The notes beneath the pieces were generated by a model. That model was given only the letters and a program-made list of their open reading frames with translations. It was not told the origin of the DNA and did no database searches. From Bradyrhizobium uaiense (GTDB lineage Bacteria; Pseudomonadota; Alphaproteobacteria; Rhizobiales; Xanthobacteraceae): a stretch of 48,494 nt of DNA. Shown one piece after another: positions 7,959-16,941 of the stretch. The stretch lies in NCBI RefSeq assembly GCF_010811875.1, contig NZ_VKHP01000037.1:1-48494 (forward strand), given 5' to 3'. Within the stretch, counting starts at the first letter, position 1. Every line of letters begins with the position of its first letter. Made by a program: the position numbers and the translations under genes.

Positions 7959-8951
7959 ATGGATTGGCTCAGCCGGCTATTCGAGATGATGCCGGTGCGC
8001 GGGCGGCTCGATATTCGCTGCAGTTACAGCGTCCCCTGGCGAATCGAGCAGGGCCCAGGCGCGACCAACGAGATCCCCTATCATGCGGTGCTTGCCGGCT
8101 CGGCGATCCTGGACGATCCCGCGGGCGGACGCTCGCTGCTGCTGAAGCCCGGCGACATTCTTTTGCTGCCGGGCAACCCGTGGCACGTGATGCACGACGG
8201 CAGCGGGGCGTCACCGCTGCCCGCGCGCAATCGGGCGGCGCAGAATTTCACGATCAGCGAAAACCTCGGGTCGGACGAGCGGCTTGACCTGTTGTGCGGG
8301 CATTTCGCGATCGCACCTCCGCACGACCGCCTGTTGCGCAGTTATCTTCCGCCGCGTCTTGTCGTGCATGCCGGCGCGCGCACGGCAAAGGGGACGGCGG
8401 CGCAGCTCGCCGGACTGGTGTCCCTGATGCGCAGCGAAACGGCCGACGATCATCTCGGCGGCCACGCCATGCTGAACGCGCTGTCCACTGCAATGTTCGC
8501 GCTGGTGCTGCGGCTTGCGAGCGAGACAGATGCAACATCACAGGGGCTTCTCGACCTGGTCGGCGATCCCCGGCTCGCGCCGGCGGTGGCCGCCATGTTC
8601 AACGCGCCCGAGCGTACCTGGTCGCTGCCGGAGCTTGCGCGCCTCTGCAACATGTCGCGCGCCACGCTGGCGCGGCAGTTCCAGGAGAAGCTCGGGCGAT
8701 CGGCCAGCGATCTGCTTGCCGATATCAGGATGACGCTTGCGGCAAACGAGTTGAGGAAATCATCGCTTTCGACCGGTGCCGTTGCGGAGATGGTCGGCTA
8801 CCAGTCCGAGGCCGCCTTTCAGCGCGCCTTCAAGAGTCATATGGGAGTAACGCCGGCGCAGTGGCGAAAAGCGCAGCCGGAATCGGACTTGTCGATTGAG
8901 CCTGCTGCATCCGCTGATCGAAGCGGGAGTTTGCCGACTGCGGATGCGTAG
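7959..8951 (+). CDS. AraC-family transcriptional regulator with cupin-like sensor domain
   Basis: A 330-aa regulator. The N-terminal ~190 residues resemble the cupin-type ligand-binding domain (LKPGDILLLPGNPWHVMHDG near residue 68). The C-terminal ~100 residues hold two helix-turn-helix motifs: WSLPELARLCNMSRATLARQ near residue 218 and GAVAEMVGYQSEAAFQRAFK near residue 267, followed by GVTPAQWRK, the AraC signature end. The ATG at 7959 follows GGGGGGA (7946-7952); a TTG 15 bp upstream is in frame but lies on that ribosome site. It is divergent from the AhpD-like gene and probably regulates it, perhaps in response to the compound that the enzyme handles. Confidence 0.88.
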   Translation: MDWLSRLFEMMPVRGRLDIRCSYSVPWRIEQGPGATNEIPYHAVLAGSAILDDPAGGRSLLLKPGDILLLPGNPWHVMHDGSGASPLPARNRAAQNFTISENLGSDERLDLLCGHFAIAPPHDRLLRSYLPPRLVVHAGARTAKGTAAQLAGLVSLMRSETADDHLGGHAMLNALSTAMFALVLRLASETDATSQGLLDLVGDPRLAPAVAAMFNAPERTWSLPELARLCNMSRATLARQFQEKLGRSASDLLADIRMTLAANELRKSSLSTGAVAEMVGYQSEAAFQRAFKSHMGVTPAQWRKAQPESDLSIEPAASADRSGSLPTADA

Positions 8952-9017
8952 AGTGTCCCTGCGCTGCGCGCAGTTTCCAGCGTGCGAGCCGGAGAGTGCG
9001 GCGGCTCCGGCGTCAGA

Positions 9018-9944
9018 TCAGGACTTGCGATGCCTGGCGTTGACCGCGATCGCGGCGGCGGCGGTGCGGTTCTCGACCCCTAGCTTGGCGTAGATCTGCT
9101 CGAGGTGCTTGTCGACCGTCCGCGGGCTCAGGCCAAGGATCTGCGCGATGTCGCGGTTGGTCTTGCCCTTGGAGAGCCAGGACAGCACCTCGCCCTCGCG
9201 GGTGGTCAGGCCGAGCTCGCTGGAGAACTCGGCCGGCATATCGCCGCTGGTGTCCTTGGCCAGCCGCAGCAGGAACTCGTTGGGACCGAGCTTTCCCATG
9301 AACTGCAGGCGAAGCTGCTCGTTGCCGGGGAATGACGCCACGGTCGCGGTCTTCTTTCCCGCCACACCTTTCTGCGCCTGTTCAAGCCAATGCGGCATCG
9401 GCTCCGGCAGCACGAAATTGTCGGCGGCGTCGGCCAGCGTATCGGACAGCAGCCGCTGTGCCTGCGGCGTCGCCCACAGTAGTGCGCCGGCGCTGTTGAC
9501 CGCGAGCAGGTAGCGGCCGGAAACGTCGAGCGCTGCGCGGGCGCTCTGTGTCATCCGCGCATTGGCGAGATGGACCCGGATCCGCGCCAGCATCTCCTCG
9601 ACTACGATCGGCTTGGTGACATAGTCGACGCCGCCGGCTTCCAGCCCGCGCACGATGTGCTCGGTTTCGGCAAGCCCGGTCATGAAGATGATCGGCACGC
9701 CGTCGAGCCCGGCGTCGCGCTTCAGCCGCCGGCAGGTCTCGAAGCCGTCCATACCGGGCATCACGGCGTCGAGCAGCACGATATCGGGGGTGATCTGGTC
9801 GACGATGCGCATCGCCGACGCCCCGTCGAGCGCGACCATCACGGTCATCCCGGCGCCGTCGAGCGCATCGGTCAACAGACGCAGCGTCTCCGGCGAGTCG
9901 TCGACGACGAGCGCGACGTCGCGCTTTCTCTGTTCAATGGTCAT
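9018..9944 (-). CDS. LuxR/NarL-type response regulator with PAS-like middle region
   Basis: A 308-aa regulator. The receiver domain (1-125) has acidic residues Asp15/Asp16, phospho-acceptor Asp59 in DIVLLDAVMPGMDGF and Lys111 in VTKP. The middle part (~130-230) looks like a PAS fold (GRYLLAVNSAGALLWATPQA). The C-terminal LuxR-type HTH (~243-305) contains LTTREGEVLSWLSKGKTNRD and LGLSPRTVDKHLEQIYAKLG. Its ATG lies inside the last codons of the upstream kinase gene (11-bp overlap), so the two are co-translated and should be a cognate pair. The likely target is the divergent amide transporter operon starting at 13472, which is inference from gene order. Confidence 0.92.
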   Translation of the reverse strand: MTIEQRKRDVALVVDDSPETLRLLTDALDGAGMTVMVALDGASAMRIVDQITPDIVLLDAVMPGMDGFETCRRLKRDAGLDGVPIIFMTGLAETEHIVRGLEAGGVDYVTKPIVVEEMLARIRVHLANARMTQSARAALDVSGRYLLAVNSAGALLWATPQAQRLLSDTLADAADNFVLPEPMPHWLEQAQKGVAGKKTATVASFPGNEQLRLQFMGKLGPNEFLLRLAKDTSGDMPAEFSSELGLTTREGEVLSWLSKGKTNRDIAQILGLSPRTVDKHLEQIYAKLGVENRTAAAAIAVNARHRKS

Positions 9945-12900
9945 AGCTGTGCAATGTCTTCAACGTCGCCATATATTGATCGAGATCGAACCGGTCGATC
10001 AGCGTGCGCATCTGGCCGACGAAATCGGCATGTTCGGGATGTTCGTTGCCGATCTCGTCGAGCTTGAGTTGGATCGCCCTGATATAGCCGAGTTGGCCAA
10101 GGCTGATCAGCTCTTCCACATATTTCACCGGCGGGCGCGAGCCACTCTCGGGCTTCCATTGCGGGCTCGGAGCCTGCTCGGCCTCATACTGCCACTCGAT
10201 CTTGAGCAGTTGGCGGATGGTCTCGAGCAGCCGCGGGATGTCGATCGGCTTCATCAGATAGCCGTCGTGGAATGGTTGCGCCAGCGGCGCACCATGGGCC
10301 TCCAGCGCACTGGCCGAGATCATCAGGATACGTGCCTGGTGATGGCCTTCGGAGCGCAGGGTTTCCGCGACCGTCCAGCCGTCCATGCCCGCCATCGAGA
10401 TATCGAGCAGGAACATGTCGGGCCGGCAATGCTGGGCCAGCGCCAGGCAGCCGGGTCCGTCCGGGGCGCTGAGCAGGATGAAGCCGAGCGGCGCCAGGAT
10501 TTCGCGCAGGAGGTCGCGGTGGGTCGGATCATCGTCGGTGATCAGGATGGTCTTGCGCGGCCCGTGATAGCCGTAGACGGGAGCGTCGACCGGCGCATCG
10601 CGGCGCGGATTGGTGACCTCGGACAGCAGCAGCTTGACGCGGAATGTGCTGCCGGTGCCGACCGTGCTCAACACCTTGATGTCGCCGCCCATCACGCCCG
10701 CGAGCAGGCGGCTGATGGTCAGCCCAAGCCCGGTGCCGGTCTGCGGCTGGGTGACGCCGAGCGCGCCGCGTTCGAAGGGCGCGAAGATCCGTTCGAGATC
10801 GTCGGGCTGGATGCCCGGCCCGGTATCGATCACCTCGAACTCGGCGACAGGGCTGCGGTAGTGCACCACGAATTGCACCGCGCCGTGTTGGGTGAACTTG
10901 ATCGCATTCGAGAGCAGGTTGATCAGGATCTGCCGCAGCCGCTTCTCGTCGGCATAGACCACGAGCGGCAGCACAGTCGGCCGCCTGAACACGAAGTCGA
11001 TGCCCTTGGCGGCGGCTTGCAGGCGGAACATGCCGACCAGCTGCTCGAGGAAATCGTTCAGCCGCACCTCGTCGCGCGACAGATAGAGCCGGCCGGCCTC
11101 GATCTTGGAGATATCCAGAATGCCGTCGATCAAGCCCGACAGATGATCGGCGCTGCGTCGCACGACGCGCACCTGCTCGCGCGGCCGCACGTGCAGGCTA
11201 TCGTCCTGCTCCAGCAATTGCGCGTAGCCGGAGATCGCGTTGAGCGGCGAGCGAAGCTCGTGGCTGAGGCCGACGACGTAGCGGCTCTTGGCGAGATTGG
11301 CCGACTCGGCGACTTCCTTGGCGCGCTGCAATTCGGCATCGGTGCGCTTGTGGGCATCGATTTCCTGGATCAGCAGCGTGGTCTGCCGGCGTGTCTCCTC
11401 TTCCGCGGCGCGCCGGCTCTGCTGCGCCAGCACGAACAGCCAGGCGACGACGCCGATGATCAGGGTCAGCGCAAAGAACACCTTCCAGAGCACGTCGGCC
11501 AATAATTCGTTGGCATGCACGGCCGCCGTCGTCTGCAGGTAGATCAGCCCGAGCACCAGCGCCACGAGCCCGGCCGAAACCGCGAACACGCCGAGGTAAT
11601 GCCCGAGCTGCGAGTTGATCCGGGCGTAGATCGGTTGCGGCATTACCTTGCCCAGCGCTTCCGACACCTGCGCGCCGACCCGCCCGTGCGGCTTGCAGAG
11701 GTCGTGGCAGCGCGCGTCGAGCGAGCAGCACAGGGAGCAGATCGGGCCGGCATAGGCAGGGCATGCGGCCATGTCTTCGGGCTCGAACGCATGCTCGCAG
11801 ATACAGCACTGGATCGATTCAAGGTTCTGCCAGCTCCGCTTCGGCTTGCGCGCGATGTAGTATTTGCCGTTGGTCGCCCAGGCAATCAGGGGAGCCGTGA
11901 TGAAGGCGACGGCGAGCGCCACGAAGGCGGATAGCGCCTTCGCGGTCGGGCCGAACAGGCCGTAGAACGCGCTGATCGAGACCACGGTCGCAATCGTCAT
12001 CGCGCCGACGCCGACCGGATTGATGTCGCAGAGATGGGCGCGCTTGAACTCAATGTGCTGCGGCCGCAAGCCAAGCGGCTTGTTGATAACGAGATCGGCC
12101 ACCAGCGCGCCGACCCAGGCGATCGCGACATTGGAATAGAGCGCCAGCGTCTGCTCCAGCGCCTTGTAGACGCCGATCTCCATCAACAGCAGCGCGACCA
12201 CGACATTGAACACCAGCCACACCACGCGGCCGGGATGCGAATGGGTGAGGCGGGAGAAGAAATTCGACCAGGCGATCGAGCCGGCATAGGCGTTGGTGAC
12301 GTTGATCTTGACCTGCGACAGGATCACGAAGGTACCGGTCAGCGCCATCGCGAGATCCGGCTGCGACAGCACGTAGCGGAAGGCTTCGAGATACATATTC
12401 GCCGGCTCGGCCGCGTGCTCGGCCGAGACGCCGTGGCTGAGCGCGAAGAAGGCCAGGAACGAACCGGCCAGCAGCTTGAGCGCGCCGAGCACGATCCAGC
12501 CGGGACCGGCAGAGAGCAGTGCGATCCACCAGGCCTTGCGCGAGGTACGCCGGTCCCGCGGCAGGAAGCGCAGGAAGTCGACCTGCTCGCCGATCTGCGC
12601 CACCAGCGCGAACACGACGGAGGCCGCCGTGCCGAACAGCAGCAGGTCGAGATTCCCTGCGGGATCGCCGTGCTCGCCGGCGAACTTGCGCCACTCGGTG
12701 AACGAATGCGGGTTAGCCCAGGCGATCGCCGCGAACGGCATGATGTGGAGGATCACCCACAGCGGCTGGGTCCAGAGCTGGAAGCGGCTGATCAGCGTGA
12801 TGCCGTAGACGACGAGCGGAATGATCACGACCGCGCTGATCAGGTAACCGATCGGCCGTGGGATGCCGAAGCACATGTCCAGCGCGCTGGCCAGGATCAC

Positions 12901-13302
12901 CGCCTCGATCGCGAAGAAGATGAAAGTGAAGGAGGCGTAGATCAGCGAGGTGATGGTCGAGCCGATATAGCCGAAGCCGGCGCCGCGGGTCAGCAAGTCG
13001 ATGTCGATGCCGCTTTTCGCGGCATGGTAGGCGATCGGCAGTCCGCAGAGGAAGATGATGACGCTGACGACCAGGATCGCGGCGGAGGCGTTCATTGCGC
13101 CGTAGTTCAGCGTGATGGTGCCGCCGATTGCCTCCAGTGCGAGGAAGGAGATCGCGCCGAGGGCCGTGTTGGCCACGCGGGCGGCAGACCAGCGCCGCGC
13201 GCTCTTGGCGGTGAAGCGCAGCGCGTAGTCTTCCAGCGTCTGGTTGGCGACCCATTGATTGTATTGGCGCCTGACGCGGTCTATCCGCTGCCGCCCTGCC
13301 AC
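9934..13302 (-). CDS. Hybrid histidine kinase with NCS1 permease-type sensor domain
   Basis: About 1,120 aa, inner membrane. In order: an NCS1 (purine/cytosine/allantoin) permease-like region of about a dozen membrane segments (~25-480, with TLEDYALRFTAKSARRWSAA at the start and GTITLNYGAM); a Cys-rich module (~495-540) with CCICEHAF, CPAYAGPICSLCC and CKPHG; two further membrane segments; a dimerisation domain with His681 in GLSHELRSPLNAISGY; an ATPase domain with LINLLSNAIKFTQ, DTGPGIQP and GTGLGLTISR; and a receiver with Asp967 in FLLDISMAGMDGW. The GTG at 13302 was chosen because AGGAG lies 9 nt upstream; a GTG at 13323 adds 7 residues but has no ribosome site. It overlaps the response regulator gene. 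It probably senses an amide or nucleobase-like nitrogen source, by inference. Confidence 0.93.
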   Translation of the reverse strand: MAGRQRIDRVRRQYNQWVANQTLEDYALRFTAKSARRWSAARVANTALGAISFLALEAIGGTITLNYGAMNASAAILVVSVIIFLCGLPIAYHAAKSGIDIDLLTRGAGFGYIGSTITSLIYASFTFIFFAIEAVILASALDMCFGIPRPIGYLISAVVIIPLVVYGITLISRFQLWTQPLWVILHIMPFAAIAWANPHSFTEWRKFAGEHGDPAGNLDLLLFGTAASVVFALVAQIGEQVDFLRFLPRDRRTSRKAWWIALLSAGPGWIVLGALKLLAGSFLAFFALSHGVSAEHAAEPANMYLEAFRYVLSQPDLAMALTGTFVILSQVKINVTNAYAGSIAWSNFFSRLTHSHPGRVVWLVFNVVVALLLMEIGVYKALEQTLALYSNVAIAWVGALVADLVINKPLGLRPQHIEFKRAHLCDINPVGVGAMTIATVVSISAFYGLFGPTAKALSAFVALAVAFITAPLIAWATNGKYYIARKPKRSWQNLESIQCCICEHAFEPEDMAACPAYAGPICSLCCSLDARCHDLCKPHGRVGAQVSEALGKVMPQPIYARINSQLGHYLGVFAVSAGLVALVLGLIYLQTTAAVHANELLADVLWKVFFALTLIIGVVAWLFVLAQQSRRAAEEETRRQTTLLIQEIDAHKRTDAELQRAKEVAESANLAKSRYVVGLSHELRSPLNAISGYAQLLEQDDSLHVRPREQVRVVRRSADHLSGLIDGILDISKIEAGRLYLSRDEVRLNDFLEQLVGMFRLQAAAKGIDFVFRRPTVLPLVVYADEKRLRQILINLLSNAIKFTQHGAVQFVVHYRSPVAEFEVIDTGPGIQPDDLERIFAPFERGALGVTQPQTGTGLGLTISRLLAGVMGGDIKVLSTVGTGSTFRVKLLLSEVTNPRRDAPVDAPVYGYHGPRKTILITDDDPTHRDLLREILAPLGFILLSAPDGPGCLALAQHCRPDMFLLDISMAGMDGWTVAETLRSEGHHQARILMISASALEAHGAPLAQPFHDGYLMKPIDIPRLLETIRQLLKIEWQYEAEQAPSPQWKPESGSRPPVKYVEELISLGQLGYIRAIQLKLDEIGNEHPEHADFVGQMRTLIDRFDLDQYMATLKTLHSYDH

Positions 13303-13377
13303 TCGTTTGAACTCCTGGTCCACGATGCGCTGATCGCGGGCAAATCCCGTACCAAAAACCTACGTCGCTATTTTGCG

Positions 13378-13415
13378 GTGCAGTATACGCGATCTCACGT
13401 ATCAGTGCGCTGCAC
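13378..13415. promoter_or_regulatory. Nested inverted repeat between kinase and amide operon
   Basis: GTGCAG (13378-13383) pairs perfectly with CTGCAC (13410-13415). Inside it, GCAGTATACG (13380-13389) is mirrored imperfectly by CGTATCAGTGC (13398-13408). It lies in the divergent region between the kinase gene and the transporter operon and ends ~57 bp before the transporter ATG. It is a candidate binding site for the LuxR-type response regulator. No promoter hexamers were convincingly recognised. Confidence 0.4.
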
Positions 13416-13471
13416 AAAAGTGAGCAATCCTCGCCCGATCAATAAGCGTTCTCGAACCAGATGGGGTGCTC

Positions 13472-14734
13472 ATGTCAGACGAAACCAAACCAGGCCTGAA
13501 GTCTCCGCTCCGGCGCAAGCTCTTGATGGGAATGGCCGCATTGCCGGCCGTTTCGATGCTGGGCCGTCCCGCTTTTGCCGAAGTTCCTGCAACCTCTGCG
13601 GTCAACACTACCGGCCTTGCAGTCACCGATAGCGAAGTCACGGTCGGCATCCTGCATTCGGTGACCGGCACCATGGCGATTTCCGAGACCGGGTCGGTCG
13701 AGGCCGAGAAGCTCGCGATCGAGCAGATCAACGCCGCCGGCGGCGTGCTCGGCCGCAAGATCAAGTTCATCCAGGAGGACGGCGCGAGCGACTGGCCGAC
13801 CTTCGCGGAAAAGGCCAAGAAGCTCCTGGTCAACGACAAATGCGCGGCCGTGATGGGCTGCTGGACCTCGGCCTCGCGCAAGGCGGTGCTGCCGGTGTTC
13901 GAGCAGTACAACGGCATGCTGTACTACCCGACCTTCTATGAAGGCCTCGAGCAGTCCAAGAACGTGATCTACACCGGTCAGGAAGCAACCCAGCAGATCA
14001 TCGCCGGCCTCGACTGGGTCAACAAGACCAAGGGCGCCAAGAGCTTCTATCTGCTCGGCTCGGATTACATCTGGCCGCGCACCTCGAACAAGATCGCGCG
14101 CAAGCACATCGAGAACCATCTGCAGGGCTGCAAGGTGGTCGGCGAGGAATACTTCCCGCTCGGCTCGACCCAGTTCAACTCGGTCATCAACAAGATCAAG
14201 CTGACCAAGCCCGACGTGATCTACGCGATCATCGTCGGTGGCTCGAACGTCGCGTTCTACAAGCAGCTCAAGGCGGCCGGCATCGACCTGTCGAAGCAGA
14301 CGCTGCTCACGATCTCGGTCACCGAGGACGAGATCGACGGCATCGGCGGCGAGAACATCGCGGGCGCCTATGCCTGCATGAAGTACTTCCAGTCGCTCGA
14401 CAATCCGAACAACAAGGCCTTCGTGCCCGCGTTCAAGAAGATGTGGGGCGAGAAGACTGTGATCGGAGACGTCACCCAGGCTGCCTATCTCGGCCCGTGG
14501 CTGTGGAAATTGACGGTGGAGAAGGCGGGCTCCTTCGACATCGACAAGATCGCGGCCGCATCGCCCGGCGTCGAGTTCAAGGGCGCTCCGGAGGGTTATG
14601 TCCGGATCCACGAGAACCATCACCTCTGGTCGAAGACCCGCGTCGGACGCGCCAAGGCCGATGGCCAGTATGAGCTGATCTACGAGACCGCCGATCTCGT
14701 CGAGCCGGATCCGTTCCCCAAGGGCTACCAGTGA
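13472..14734 (+). CDS. Urt/Fmd-type ABC transporter substrate-binding protein
   Basis: A 420-aa periplasmic type I binding protein of the urea/amide (UrtA/FmdD) family. The N-terminus MSDETKPGLKSPLRRKLLMG followed by a hydrophobic stretch and AFAEV suggests a twin-arginine-type signal peptide cleaved near residue 38. Family motifs include TVGILHSVTGTMAISE, CWTSASRKAVLPVFEQYNG and NVIYTGQEATQQ. The ATG at 13472 has GGGGTG just upstream; a GTG two codons earlier is also in frame. It heads a five-gene transporter followed by formamidase, so formamide or another short amide is the most likely ligand. Urea cannot be excluded from sequence, but no urease genes are nearby. Confidence 0.9.
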   Translation: MSDETKPGLKSPLRRKLLMGMAALPAVSMLGRPAFAEVPATSAVNTTGLAVTDSEVTVGILHSVTGTMAISETGSVEAEKLAIEQINAAGGVLGRKIKFIQEDGASDWPTFAEKAKKLLVNDKCAAVMGCWTSASRKAVLPVFEQYNGMLYYPTFYEGLEQSKNVIYTGQEATQQIIAGLDWVNKTKGAKSFYLLGSDYIWPRTSNKIARKHIENHLQGCKVVGEEYFPLGSTQFNSVINKIKLTKPDVIYAIIVGGSNVAFYKQLKAAGIDLSKQTLLTISVTEDEIDGIGGENIAGAYACMKYFQSLDNPNNKAFVPAFKKMWGEKTVIGDVTQAAYLGPWLWKLTVEKAGSFDIDKIAAASPGVEFKGAPEGYVRIHENHHLWSKTRVGRAKADGQYELIYETADLVEPDPFPKGYQ

Positions 14735-14772
14735 GGCTGCGCGCCTAAAGCGCAACTTCACCTCAACGCATC

Positions 14773-14800
14773 GCGGCGTGGACGTCACCGCCCACGCCGC
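14773..14800 (+). other. Intercistronic hairpin after the binding-protein gene
   Basis: GCGGCGTGG (14773-14781) and CCACGCCGC (14792-14800) form a perfect 9-bp stem with a 10-nt loop in the 117-bp gap before the permease gene. No T-run follows directly. Such hairpins often protect the highly expressed binding-protein message from 3' decay or attenuate downstream genes. Confidence 0.55.
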
Positions 14801-14851
14801 CGATCGGGCGCCGTTTTGTCGCGGCGCATGCCCTGGATTGGAGGACGATAG

Positions 14852-15778
14852 ATGTTCGGCGACTATTCGATCAGCGATCTCGGCGCCATCCTTGCGATGC
14901 AGGGATTTGCCGGGCTCATCCTGTTCTCCGTCTATGTGCTGATGGCACTGGGGCTTGCCATCATCTTCGGCCAGATGGGCGTCATCAACATGGCGCATGG
15001 CGAGTTCATGATCCTGGGTGCCTACGTCACCTGGATGACGTCGAACGCCGTGCAGCACGTCGCGCCCTGGCTGTTCCCCGGTTACTTCTTCATCGCGATG
15101 ATCCTGGCGTTCATCACCTCCGGCGCGCTCGGCATGCTGGTCGAGTGGGCGCTGATACGTCATCTCTACAAGCGTCCGCTCGACACGCTGCTGGCGACCT
15201 GGGGCCTCAGCCTGATCCTGCAGCAGGCCTATCGCTCGATCTTCGGCGCGCGTGAGGTCGGCGTTGAGCTGCCGGAATGGATGATGGGCTCCTGGCAGGC
15301 GACCGACTCCATCCAGATCCCGATCAACGGCATGTTCGTGATGGCGTTGACGATCCTGATCACGACCGTCGTCTTCTACATCCTGTTCTGGTCGAGCTGG
15401 GGCAAGCAGGTGCGCGCCGTGGTGCAGAACCGCGTGATGGCGGGGGCCGTCGGCATCAACACCGAGAAGGTCGATCGCTACACCTTTGGGCTGGGTTGCG
15501 GCATTGCCGGCATTGCGGGCTCGGCCTTCACCATGATCGGCTCGACCGGGCCGACCGCCGGCCAGCTCTACATCGTCGACACCTTCCTGGTCGTCGTGTT
15601 CGGCGGCGCCGCTTCGCTGTTCGGCACCATCGCCTCCGCCTTCTCGATCTCGCAGACCCAGTCGACGCTGGAGTTCTTCCTGTCGGGATCGATGGCCAAG
15701 GTGATCACGCTGCTGACCATCGTCGGGATCCTGATGGTGCGTCCGCAGGGGCTCTTCGCGCTCAAGGTCCGCAAATAA
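14852..15778 (+). CDS. Urt-type branched-chain/urea ABC permease (UrtB-like)
   Basis: A 308-aa inner-membrane permease of the LivH/UrtB family with about eight hydrophobic segments. Typical motifs are FGQMGVINMAHGEFMILGAY near residue 44, RPLDTLLATWGLSLILQQ near residue 108, and DTFLVVVFGGAASLFGT near residue 243. GGAGG lies 8-12 bases before the ATG. It should form the heterodimeric channel with the next gene product for the substrate delivered by the upstream binding protein. Confidence 0.92.
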   Translation: MFGDYSISDLGAILAMQGFAGLILFSVYVLMALGLAIIFGQMGVINMAHGEFMILGAYVTWMTSNAVQHVAPWLFPGYFFIAMILAFITSGALGMLVEWALIRHLYKRPLDTLLATWGLSLILQQAYRSIFGAREVGVELPEWMMGSWQATDSIQIPINGMFVMALTILITTVVFYILFWSSWGKQVRAVVQNRVMAGAVGINTEKVDRYTFGLGCGIAGIAGSAFTMIGSTGPTAGQLYIVDTFLVVVFGGAASLFGTIASAFSISQTQSTLEFFLSGSMAKVITLLTIVGILMVRPQGLFALKVRK

Positions 15779-15795
15779 GAACAAGCAGGCTGGTC

Positions 15796-16929
15796 ATGAT
15801 CAACTCGCGCTTTTTCAATCGCTCTGAACTGCTCGGCTTCCTTGCGCTCGCGGTGCTGCTGCTTCTCATCCTGCCGCTGTCGCTGGATATCTTCCGCCTC
15901 AACCTCGTTGCCAAATACCTGACCTATGCCTTCGTCGGCATCGGCCTCGTGCTGTGCTGGGGCTATGGCGGCATCCTGAGCCTGGGCCAGGGCGTGTTCT
16001 TCGGCCTCGGTGGCTACTGCATGGCGATGTATCTCAAGCTCGAGGCGTCCTCGGTTGCGAACACCAAGATCCAGTCGACGCCGGGCATCCCCGACTTCAT
16101 GGACTGGAACCAGCTCACCTCGCTGCCTTTCTTCTGGAAGCCGTTCCACAGTTTTCCGGTCACGCTGCTGGCGATCTTGCTGGTTCCCGCGTTCTTCGCG
16201 CTGATCATCGGCGCCGCGATGTTCAAGCGTCGGGTCGGCGGCGTTTACTTTGCGATCATCACGCAAGCGATCGCCGCGATCCTCACCATCCTGATCGTGG
16301 GGCAACAGGGCTACACCGGCGGCATCAACGGCATCACCGACCTGCGCACACTGCACGGCTGGGACATCCGCACCGATCACGCCAAGTTCATTCTGTATTT
16401 CGTCGAGGTTGTGCTGCTGTTCGGATGCATCGTCGCCGCGCAATTCATCCGGCTGACAAAACTCGGGCGCATCCTGGTGGCGATGAGGGAGCAGGAGGAT
16501 CGCGTGCGCTTCTCCGGTTACAGCGTCGCCAACTTCAAGATCTTCGCGTTCTGCGCCGCGGCGGTGTTCGCTGCGATCGGCGGCGCCATGTTCACGCTCG
16601 AAGTCGGCTTCATGTCGCCGTCCTTCGTCGGCATCGTGCCGTCGATCGAGATGGTGATCTACACCGCGGTCGGCGGCCGGATGTCGATCTTCGGCGCGGT
16701 GTGGGGCGCGCTGCTGGTCAATTTCGCCAAGACCAGCCTTTCGGAATCCTTCCCGCAGCTCTGGCTGTTCGGCCTTGGCGCGCTGTTCATCGCGGTCGTG
16801 CTGGCCTTCCCCAACGGGCTGTCCGGGATCTGGGCGGATCACATCCAGCCCCGCATCGATCGCCTGCTGTCATCGCGCAAATCGAAATCGGCGGCCGGCA
16901 TGATCGCCGACGGCGCACCGGCCGAGTGA
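15796..16929 (+). CDS. Urt-type ABC permease (UrtC-like)
   Basis: A 377-aa inner-membrane permease of the LivM/UrtC family. It begins MINSRFFNRSELLGFLAL and contains CWGYGGILSLGQGVFFGLGG near residue 55, VGGVYFAIITQAIAAIL near residue 147, GGINGITDLRTLHGW near residue 175 and YTAVGGRMSIFGAVWGALL near residue 288. The ATG at 15796, 17 bp after the previous stop, gives a normal family N-terminus; the longer frame upstream is antiparallel in character to the preceding gene and was set aside. Confidence 0.92.
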   Translation: MINSRFFNRSELLGFLALAVLLLLILPLSLDIFRLNLVAKYLTYAFVGIGLVLCWGYGGILSLGQGVFFGLGGYCMAMYLKLEASSVANTKIQSTPGIPDFMDWNQLTSLPFFWKPFHSFPVTLLAILLVPAFFALIIGAAMFKRRVGGVYFAIITQAIAAILTILIVGQQGYTGGINGITDLRTLHGWDIRTDHAKFILYFVEVVLLFGCIVAAQFIRLTKLGRILVAMREQEDRVRFSGYSVANFKIFAFCAAAVFAAIGGAMFTLEVGFMSPSFVGIVPSIEMVIYTAVGGRMSIFGAVWGALLVNFAKTSLSESFPQLWLFGLGALFIAVVLAFPNGLSGIWADHIQPRIDRLLSSRKSKSAAGMIADGAPAE

Positions 16930-16941
16930 GGAGGGACCATC

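Noticed and set aside
9655..11505. 616-codon open frame on the plus strand opposite the hybrid kinase gene
   Set aside because: It is antisense to well-conserved kinase domains, is rich in Arg/His/Gln/Asp in the way high-GC shadow frames are, and has no family motif.
12034..13632. 532-codon plus-strand frame opposite the NCS1 part of the kinase
   Set aside because: Composition is highly charged and low in hydrophobic residues, with no recognisable domain, and it runs into the next gene in another frame.
13475..15784. 769-codon open frame on the minus strand opposite the first transporter genes
   Set aside because: Entirely antisense to the binding protein and UrtB-like permease, both of which show clear family motifs. 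Long antisense frames arise from GC-rich codon bias.
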